Source: Porphyromonas loveana (GTDB taxonomy: Bacteria; Bacteroidota; Bacteroidia; Bacteroidales; Porphyromonadaceae). Taken from it: DNA of 55,396 bases. Below, piece after piece: positions 49,523 through 55,396 of the stretch. A program made the translations under genes and the position numbers. The notes under the pieces are model-generated. The model was not told the DNA's origin, ran no database searches, and worked only from the letters and a program-made list of their open reading frames with translations. Location: NCBI RefSeq assembly GCF_003096695.1, contig NZ_QEKY01000015.1, forward strand, positions 1 to 55,396. The letters run 5' to 3'. How positions within the stretch are numbered: the stretch's first letter is position 1; the number at the start of each line of letters is the position of its first letter.

Positions 49523-51700
49523 ATGAAAAGACAAACGATAACGCTACTCCTTGGCATCATCTTGGGTATGAGTGCCGCTTATTCTCAGACGGGGAGCAAG
49601 ATTGTAGACCTGAAGGAAATTACCGGCGGAGCTTTCTATGCACGCAGTGCGGGCGGAGGCATCCGTTCCATGGCAGATGGGGAGCATTATACGGAGATGA
49701 ACCGTGAACGTACGGCCATCATTCGCTATAGTTATGCTTCGGGGCAGGCAGTTGACACCCTCTTTAATGTGAACAGGGCGCGCGAATGCTCTTTCGACCG
49801 TATCCAAAACTATGAGGTGAGCAGCACCGGCCATCATATCCTGCTCTACACTGATATTGAGGATATCTATCGCCATTCCTATCGTGCCACCGTGTATGAC
49901 TACGATGTGCGTCGCAATTTGGTGAAGCCGCTGAGCGAGAATTCGGGCAAAGTGATGATACCGACGTTCAGTCCTGATGGACGGATGGTGGCCTTTGTGC
50001 GAGACAATAATATCTTCATCAAGAAATTTGACTTCGACACGGAAGTGCAGGTGACCACCGACGGACGCGTCAATGCCATTCTCAATGGGGTTACCGACTG
50101 GGTATATGAAGAGGAATTAGTCGTGACCAATCTGATGAGTTGGAGTGCGGATAGCGATTTCCTCGCCTATGTGCGTAGCGATGAGACGGCCGTGCCCGAG
50201 TATCGTATGCCGATGTACGAGGGCTTGCTCTACCCCGAAGACTATGCATACAAGTATCCGAAAGCCGGAGAGCGCAATAGTTCGGTCTCTCTGCATCTGT
50301 ACAACGTGACAGATCGGAGTACCAAAGCCGTAAAACTGCCCATTGATGAGGGGAGTTATATCCCTCGTATCGCTTTCACCGACAATGCCGATGAGTTGGC
50401 CGTTATGACGCTCAATCGTCAGCAGAACGACTTCAAGATGTACTATGTGCATCCCAAGAGCCTTGTTCCCAAGCTCATCCTCCAAGATGTGAACAAACGC
50501 TATGTGGACAGTGACTGGGTGCAGGGTCTCGTCTTTACAGTCGGAGGCGGATTTGCCTATGTAAGCGAAAAGGATGGGTTTGCACACATTTATCTCTATG
50601 ACAATAAGGGGGTGATGCGTCGGCAGGTGACCTCCGGTAGTTGGGATGTGACCAAGTTGTACGGTGTGGATGCCGTGGGTACGGTCTATTATCAGTCGGC
50701 AGAGGAAAGCCCGATACGCAGAGCTGTCTATGCCGTGGACACCAAGGGCAAAAAAACTAAGTTGAGTCAAGGCGTGGGTACGAACGATGCCATGTTCAGC
50801 AACAGCTATGCATACTATATTCAGACCTATAGTAACACCACTACTCCCACCGTGGTTTCTGTCTATCGTACCAAGGGTGCCAAGGAATTACGCACATTGG
50901 AGGACAATGCGGCTCTCCGTGAGCGACTTGCCACATATCGTTACAATGCGAAAGAGTTCACCACGATTCGCACTGATGCAGGTCTTGAGCTGAATGCATG
51001 GATCGTGAAGCCCCTCGACTTCGACCCTTCTCGCAAATATCCTGTTCTCATGGTACAATACGGTGGCCCCAATTCTCAGCAGGTATTGGATCGCTATAGC
51101 TTCGATTGGGAGCATTATCTCGCTTCCAAAGGATATGTGACTATTTGTGTAGATGGACGTGGCACGGGCGCTCGTGGCGAAGAATGGCGCAAGTGCACGT
51201 ATATGCAGCTTGGTATATTGGAGAGCGATGACCAGATTGCCGCAGCCAAAGCGATCGGACGTCTGCCCTATGTCGATGCCGATCGCATCGGAATCTGGGG
51301 ATGGAGCTATGGTGGTTATATGACGTTGATGAGCCTTTGTCGTGGTAATGGGACTTTCAAAACCGGAATCGCTGTAGCTCCCGTGGCCGATTGGCGCTTC
51401 TACGACACGGTCTATACTGAGCGTTTTATGCGCACACCCAAGGAAAATCCGGCCGGCTACAAGGCTTCTTCTGCCATTGAAGTAGCTGCTCAGCTCCAAG
51501 GCAAGCTTCTCATCATCAGTGGTTCGGCTGACGATAATGTGCATTTGCAAAACACCATGCTCTTTACCGAAGCCTTAGTGCAAGCCAATATCCCCTTCGA
51601 TATGGCCATCTATACGGACAAGAACCATAGTATCTATGGCGGCAATACGCGACACCACCTCTATACGCGCAAAGCCAAATTCTTATTCGATAACCTCTGA
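49523..51700 (+). CDS. dpp4: Dipeptidyl peptidase IV
   Basis: 725 residues. Signal peptide (MKRQTITLLLGIILGMSAAYSQ). Beta-propeller (about 40-480) with the paired Glu of DWVYEEE that binds the substrate amino end, then an alpha/beta hydrolase domain. The nucleophile is Ser595 in GWGWSYGGYMT; by position Asp670 and His702 (in DKNHSIYGG) complete the triad. It removes X-Pro and X-Ala dipeptides outside the cytoplasm and is a known virulence-related peptidase in P. gingivalis. The P. gingivalis protein I remember is 723 residues; the two extra residues are in the signal peptide, and many substitutions are spread over the propeller, which argues for a sister species. Confidence 0.97.
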   Translation: MKRQTITLLLGIILGMSAAYSQTGSKIVDLKEITGGAFYARSAGGGIRSMADGEHYTEMNRERTAIIRYSYASGQAVDTLFNVNRARECSFDRIQNYEVSSTGHHILLYTDIEDIYRHSYRATVYDYDVRRNLVKPLSENSGKVMIPTFSPDGRMVAFVRDNNIFIKKFDFDTEVQVTTDGRVNAILNGVTDWVYEEELVVTNLMSWSADSDFLAYVRSDETAVPEYRMPMYEGLLYPEDYAYKYPKAGERNSSVSLHLYNVTDRSTKAVKLPIDEGSYIPRIAFTDNADELAVMTLNRQQNDFKMYYVHPKSLVPKLILQDVNKRYVDSDWVQGLVFTVGGGFAYVSEKDGFAHIYLYDNKGVMRRQVTSGSWDVTKLYGVDAVGTVYYQSAEESPIRRAVYAVDTKGKKTKLSQGVGTNDAMFSNSYAYYIQTYSNTTTPTVVSVYRTKGAKELRTLEDNAALRERLATYRYNAKEFTTIRTDAGLELNAWIVKPLDFDPSRKYPVLMVQYGGPNSQQVLDRYSFDWEHYLASKGYVTICVDGRGTGARGEEWRKCTYMQLGILESDDQIAAAKAIGRLPYVDADRIGIWGWSYGGYMTLMSLCRGNGTFKTGIAVAPVADWRFYDTVYTERFMRTPKENPAGYKASSAIEVAAQLQGKLLIISGSADDNVHLQNTMLFTEALVQANIPFDMAIYTDKNHSIYGGNTRHHLYTRKAKFLFDNL

Positions 51701-51724
51701 TCACGAACTGTAAACAGATTTTCC

Positions 51725-52573
51725 ATGGCTCTACATGTCAAGAAACCCGAGTGGTTGAAGATTCGTCTTGGCGGCAATGAAAAGTTCACCGAGACTAAAA
51801 GGATAGTCGAAGGTCACTGTCTGCACACGATTTGCACCAGTGGCAAATGTCCCAATATGGGTGAATGCTGGAGCCGTGGTACGGCAACGTTCATGATTGG
51901 AGGTGACATCTGCACACGCTCTTGTCGCTTCTGTAATACGCTCACCGGTCGCCCCAATCCGCTTGACGAGGCAGAGCCCACTCGTGTAGCCCTAAGCATC
52001 AAGCTCATGAAGCTCACCCATGCTGTGGTGACAAGTGTGGATCGTGATGATCTGCCCGACTATGGAGCTGCTCACTGGGTCAGGACTATCCAAGAGATCC
52101 GTCGCATCAATCCGGATGTGACGCTTGAGGTCTTGATCCCTGACTTCAGAGGTCGATTGGACTTGGTCGATCAGATTATCGAAGCTGCTCCCGATGTTAT
52201 TTCTCACAACTTGGAAACGGTGCGTCGTCTCACCCCCTCTGTCCGCAGTGTGGCTACCTATGACACCAGTCTCTCTGTTCTGCGTCGCATCGCTCAGGCT
52301 GGCAAGATGCCGGCCAAGACCGGTCTTATGCTTGGTCTTGGCGAGACGGAGGAGGAGGTGTTGGAATTGATGGACGACGCTCTCGCTGCAGGCGTCTCGG
52401 TTATTACCATAGGACAGTATTTGCAACCCTCTCGTAAGAATCTACCCGTTGTGGAGTATGTTACCCCGGAGCAGTTCGAACGTCTCCGCCTCATAGGTGT
52501 TGAGAAAGGCTTCAATAAGATAGAGAGTGCACCGCTCGTACGCAGCTCTTACCATGCAGAACGTCATCTATAA
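51725..52573 (+). CDS. lipA: Lipoyl synthase
   Basis: 282 residues. Auxiliary cluster Cys in CTSGKCPNMGECWS and the radical SAM motif CTRSCRFCNT (CxxxCxxC). Also NLETVRRLTPSVR and the C-terminal RSSYHA with the conserved RSSY. It inserts two sulfurs into octanoyl chains on lipoyl domains. 24 bp after DPPIV, so likely co-transcribed. A terminator after it was not seen; a tRNA promoter follows 64 bp downstream. Confidence 0.95.
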   Translation: MALHVKKPEWLKIRLGGNEKFTETKRIVEGHCLHTICTSGKCPNMGECWSRGTATFMIGGDICTRSCRFCNTLTGRPNPLDEAEPTRVALSIKLMKLTHAVVTSVDRDDLPDYGAAHWVRTIQEIRRINPDVTLEVLIPDFRGRLDLVDQIIEAAPDVISHNLETVRRLTPSVRSVATYDTSLSVLRRIAQAGKMPAKTGLMLGLGETEEEVLELMDDALAAGVSVITIGQYLQPSRKNLPVVEYVTPEQFERLRLIGVEKGFNKIESAPLVRSSYHAERHL

Positions 52574-52636
52574 TCGCTATTTACGCGCAGGAAAAGCAGT
52601 CGAATAGTCTGAATTGTTGATTTTTCGGGCGTATTC

Positions 52637-52667
52637 TTTGGAAGTTCACCAAATATGATTACTTTTG
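52637..52667 (+). promoter_or_regulatory. Full-consensus promoter of tRNA-fMet
   Basis: TTTG (52637-52640), exactly 19 nt, TACTTTTG (52660-52667). Transcription should begin 6-8 nt later, just before the tRNA. Confidence 0.8.
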
Positions 52668-52680
52668 TGCCACAATTGAT

Positions 52681-52752
<72 letters not shown>

Positions 52753-52762
52753 CTATAGTGCA

Positions 52763-52810
52763 ATAGGCTGTCCCAATGACACTGAGTCGAGGACAGCCTA
52801 TTTTCTTTTT
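52763..52810 (+). terminator. Terminator of tRNA-fMet
   Basis: Stem ATAGGCTGTCC / GGACAGCCTAT with a 17-nt loop, then TTTCTTTTTT on the plus strand. Confidence 0.85.
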
Positions 52811-52849
52811 TATATCTGTTTTGTGATGATTTGTACGGAGTTGGGAGCC

Positions 52850-53770
52850 TCAGTCTTCTCGCTCTGCCTCCGTTTGCAGCGCAGCTTGGTTGTCCAGGCT
52901 GCGATATTCACCGGGACTCATGCCTGTGTGTTGCTTGAAGTATTTCCCGAAGAACGACTGTGTCGAGAAGTTCAGCTCATATCCGATTTCCTGAATTGTC
53001 TTGTCCGTGTAACGTAGCTGCGACTTAGCTTGTAGGATGATGAAGTCGTTGATGATCTTCAATGCAGATTCCCCCATCACATTCTTGACCGTCAGTGCCA
53101 AGTGTTTCGGGCTTAGACAGAGCTTCTCAGCGTAGAACTTCACCGTATGCTCCTTCTTATGGTGATCGGAAACGAGGAGCAGGAAGTTGCGGCATATCGT
53201 ATTGGCTCTTGATGGCTTTCCGTTGCTTTCTGCTTTTTCGGACAGAAGGTCATCCACAAAATAGAATAGTGTCTGAAGAACATGGATGATCATCTCCTCT
53301 TTGTGACTGTTTCTGTTATGCAAAGTCTGCCGGATAAGATCAAGAATCGACGTGAAAAAGACATGCTGTTCAGTGCCGAGGTGATTCAGTGGTTTATTGT
53401 GTAGCTTGTTGGCAATAGAGACAAAACTATTCATCTTTACGAGGGAGTGAGACAGGATCTCTTTGCTCAAGAATAGGTACTTCCCCTCAAACCCCTCGGA
53501 TTCAGCCATTTGTATCACCTGTCGTGGCATGAGGGCAAGCAGGTTTCCCTCCCGCATCACTATTGCTGTCGAATCCATGTTCAGACGCAACCGACCTGCC
53601 GTGCATACGACAAAAACCAGAGATTCGAAAGCGAAGGAAGCAGCAGACCGATCCTTTGGCAAGGGAAGTTGTCCCTCAAGTAGGAGAATTTTGTTGCCCA
53701 GTATATGCGATTGAGCATTCGAGCAGTTAGCCAATTCCGCTATGGAATATATTTTCAAAGGTTTTGTCAT
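52850..53770 (-). CDS. AraC-family transcriptional regulator
   Basis: 306 residues. The N-terminal cupin-like sensing part (about 1-165) contains LVFVVCTAGRLRLNMDSTAIVMREGNLLALMP. The C-terminal AraC HTH pair spans about 195-290: EKLCLSPKHLALTVKNVMGESALKIINDF, then TIQEIGYELNFSTQSFFGKYFKQHTGMSPGEYRSL, the canonical signature. It should be a DNA-binding activator answering an unknown ligand. It stands alone between the tRNA and the YggS-like gene; the 90-bp gap to the latter has no gene or clear promoter. Confidence 0.92.
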   Translation of the reverse strand: MTKPLKIYSIAELANCSNAQSHILGNKILLLEGQLPLPKDRSAASFAFESLVFVVCTAGRLRLNMDSTAIVMREGNLLALMPRQVIQMAESEGFEGKYLFLSKEILSHSLVKMNSFVSIANKLHNKPLNHLGTEQHVFFTSILDLIRQTLHNRNSHKEEMIIHVLQTLFYFVDDLLSEKAESNGKPSRANTICRNFLLLVSDHHKKEHTVKFYAEKLCLSPKHLALTVKNVMGESALKIINDFIILQAKSQLRYTDKTIQEIGYELNFSTQSFFGKYFKQHTGMSPGEYRSLDNQAALQTEAERED

Positions 53771-53860
53771 GTAGTCCTTTCTATTTGTCCATGGGTATTT
53801 CTTTCACAGCGAGTAGTTCGTTGCAGCATTTCCTCTTCCGTAGGCTTTGGGGTAATGGTG

Positions 53861-54535
53861 TCAGTACCGACGCTCTCCGAATATCGTTGTCCCGATGCGC
53901 ACGATCGTACTCCCTTCTTCGATGGCCAAGTTGTAATCGCCACTCATCCCCATGGACAGCTCGCAGAAGTTTGCGCAGTCAGGAAAGAAAAGTTCTTTCA
54001 TTTCCTTGTATAGTGTCGATAACATGTGAAATTCGCGGCGGATTTGCTCTCTGTCGTCGGTGAATGTCGCCATTCCCATCAGACCTGCAATCTGAATTCC
54101 GCTCTCCGGCCCGCGAGCCAATACAGACTCCAAAACTGTGGGTAGCTCCTCGGGAGAGAATCCACTCTTCGTCTCTTCATCGGCTATGAACACTTCCAGT
54201 AGGATGGGGATTGTACGCCCCACTTTGAGTGCCTGCCGACTGATTTCATCAAGCAGTCGCATCGAAGAGACACTGTGGATCATTGAGATAAAGGGGGCGA
54301 TATACTTCACTTTGTTCGTTTGCAGCGGCCCGATAAAGTGCCACTCCACATCCTTGGGCATGGCATCCACTTTGCCTGCAAGCTCCTGCACGCGGCTCTC
54401 TGCGAATATCCGTTGGCCGGCATCGTAAGCCTGCATCAGTTCTTCCACTGGGTGGAATTTGGAAACGGCTGCGAGTCGTACGCCCTCTGGTAGTGTCTCA
54501 AGGATCGCCCGTAGGCGGTCTGCGATTTGTGTCAT
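53861..54535 (-). CDS. YggS/PROSC-family PLP-binding protein
   Basis: 224 residues, fold III PLP protein. The PLP lysine is in VRLAAVSKFHPVEELMQAYDAG (about residue 26). VEWHFIGPLQTNKVKYIAPFISMIHSVSS, SGIQIAGLMGMATF and ELSMGMSGDYNLAIEEGSTIVRIGTTIFGER are family motifs. It maintains PLP and amino-acid balance; catalytic activity is not expected. Its start overlaps the end of the DUF4494 gene by 4 bp (ATGA). Confidence 0.93.
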   Translation of the reverse strand: MTQIADRLRAILETLPEGVRLAAVSKFHPVEELMQAYDAGQRIFAESRVQELAGKVDAMPKDVEWHFIGPLQTNKVKYIAPFISMIHSVSSMRLLDEISRQALKVGRTIPILLEVFIADEETKSGFSPEELPTVLESVLARGPESGIQIAGLMGMATFTDDREQIRREFHMLSTLYKEMKELFFPDCANFCELSMGMSGDYNLAIEEGSTIVRIGTTIFGERRY

Positions 54536-54975
54536 TTGCTCGGCACGTATTGAAATACGTCCATCAGAGACGTTTCTGTCACAGAGGCAATCTCATAGTC
54601 CGCAAGCCCTTTGTCCATCTGCTTTTCCAGTTCTGCCACGGCATGGGGTAGGCTGTCCGACTTTACAAGTACAAATACCGGAGCTTTCTTTTCTACTCCG
54701 TTCTTTTCATCTATGGTTACGTACAAGACTTTGCAGCGGTAGTATCTGTCGCATTTGTCCTCCTCGTTGAGGAAGAGTTCGGCGTAATTTACTTTGCGGA
54801 TATTGCTGATATTAAACTCTCCCATGCTTACAAAGGGAGTCACCTCTTCGATTATTCTTGCTTCAGCCAGCGTGAAGGAATCGGCATCCACCAGATAACT
54901 TTCCGATACCTTCTTCGGCATTCCATTGTCGGCTACCTTCTCATAGGTAACCTTGCATTCGAACCATGCAGCCAT
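54532..54975 (-). CDS. DUF4494 protein
   Basis: 147 residues starting MAAWFECKVTYEK. Other fixed points are VSESYLVDADSFTLAEARIIEE and FNISNIRKVNYAELFLNE. No enzyme motif is seen. Most positions fit a compact alpha/beta protein. The frame continues 45 nt upstream, but the -7 element at 55009 leaves a 33-nt leader to this ATG. It is translationally coupled to the YggS-like gene. Bacteroidetes-specific, function unknown. Confidence 0.8.
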   Translation of the reverse strand: MAAWFECKVTYEKVADNGMPKKVSESYLVDADSFTLAEARIIEEVTPFVSMGEFNISNIRKVNYAELFLNEEDKCDRYYRCKVLYVTIDEKNGVEKKAPVFVLVKSDSLPHAVAELEKQMDKGLADYEIASVTETSLMDVFQYVPSK

Positions 54976-55008
54976 TTCTTCTATGTCTATGTTTAATTTG
55001 TTGGGATA

Positions 55009-55016
55009 CAAAGGTA
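55009..55016 (-). promoter_or_regulatory. -7 promoter element of the DUF4494-YggS unit
   Basis: TACCTTTG on the minus strand, 33 nt before the DUF4494 ATG. Confidence 0.65.
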
Positions 55017-55263
55017 GCAAAAACGATTGTCTGCCCTTGTTCTTGGACCAATGCTAAGCACTGTAAATGCCCCTCTTGGTCACGAGAAAGGTCTCGGAAA
55101 AATCCTTTTCAAATGCTGTCATGGCGATATTCCCGGGCTTGTCCCATAGAATCAAGCCGATACCCTTAATATCCCGACTACTTAAGACAGCTCGATGTCG
55201 GATCATCTTTTTTGTTTTTAGTGGAGGTTTAAAAACGGGAGGTAGGGGGACTTGCAAAGTTAT

Positions 55264-55396
55264 GCGCCGAAAAGGCGGAGGATATGGCGCCAAATAAATG
55301 GAAAAACTCGCGAGCAAAGGGATTTTCTTTGGCGCCATTTCGGGAAAAATTATGCGCCAAAACGAAAAAGTTTTGGCGCAAGTATTCAAGGTGTTT
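55264..55396 (+). repeat. GCGCC 22-bp-period repeat element, copy 4 (reaches window edge)
   Basis: Nodes start at 55264, 55287, 55310 (GCGAG), 55332, 55354 and 55376 (GCGCA), spaced 23, 23, 22, 22 and 22 bp. From about 55299 the sequence aligns with copy 3 from about 28440 in the same orientation. 55021-55263 has no gene I can support; a minus-strand stretch at about 55070-55200 reads like a decayed coding piece. Confidence 0.75.

Noticed and set aside
55054-55389. Minus-strand protein at the right edge
   Set aside because: The first half is repeat sequence. The last about 50 codons look protein-like but have no start or promoter of their own; treated as a possible decayed remnant.
55264-55396. 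BrickBuilt-type MITE of P. gingivalis
   Set aside because: Those are described as near-identical 23-bp tandem units with leader and tail; here units are mostly 22 bp and only the GCGCC node is well kept. A relation cannot be excluded without comparison.

Overview
The window looks like the chromosome of a Porphyromonas very close to P. gingivalis. Evidence: transcription units start with the Bacteroidetes-type -7 element TAnnTTTG, there is a secreted protein with a type IX secretion (T9SS) sorting domain, and the dipeptidyl peptidase IV is full length with the P. gingivalis catalytic residues. Against the P. gingivalis DPPIV I remember it has many substitutions, so a sister species such as P. 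gulae is at least as likely as P. gingivalis itself (inference; no alignment was run). No insertion sequence, prophage or CRISPR array was seen.

Layout. 1-36.5 kb is almost all minus strand: an Omp28-like thioredoxin-fold protein (cut by the left edge), typA, an MgtC-like membrane protein; then coaX - outer-membrane barrel - TPR protein - lptC - gldE - ppiD; then parA - parB - DUF5683 - mltD; then agmatine deiminase and N-carbamoylputrescine amidase; then a long unit aspS - nspC - ftsY - rimO - HU/LysM protein - sigma-54 activator - lptE - TPR protein - secG; then ribD. A plus-strand island prmC - recX - comF follows, then a sugar nucleotidyltransferase and pepO, and a T9SS cargo protein with a cleaved-adhesin-like domain. 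37.5-52.8 kb is plus strand: ftsB-like, a small membrane protein, a pseudouridine synthase, dsbD, mazG, gyrB, a C26-M19 peptidase fusion, a predicted small RNA, tgt, an LptF/G permease, smpB, DPPIV, lipA and initiator tRNA-fMet. The right end is minus strand again: AraC-type regulator, YggS-like PLP protein, DUF4494 protein.

How the genes fit together. Three parts of the LPS export machine (LptC, LptE, an LptF/G permease) sit in three separate operons, beside secretion and folding factors (SecG, FtsY, PpiD, DsbD). Agmatine deiminase, carbamoylputrescine amidase and NspC together make a route from agmatine through putrescine towards spermidine. PepO, DPPIV and the C26-M19 fusion fit a peptide-fermenting life style.

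The most unusual signal is in the gene-free stretches. Nearly every intergenic region over about 350 bp carries an array of short motifs repeated every 22 bp (occasionally 23), often with a dyad in each unit. Four are copies of one family built on GCGCC nodes (about 2.74, 12.25, 28.4 and 55.3 kb). Others have unrelated motifs but the same period (18.5, 18.6, 37.0 and 46.45 kb). Two structured RNA candidates without a protein gene (36.6 and 46.1 kb) are the next best leads.
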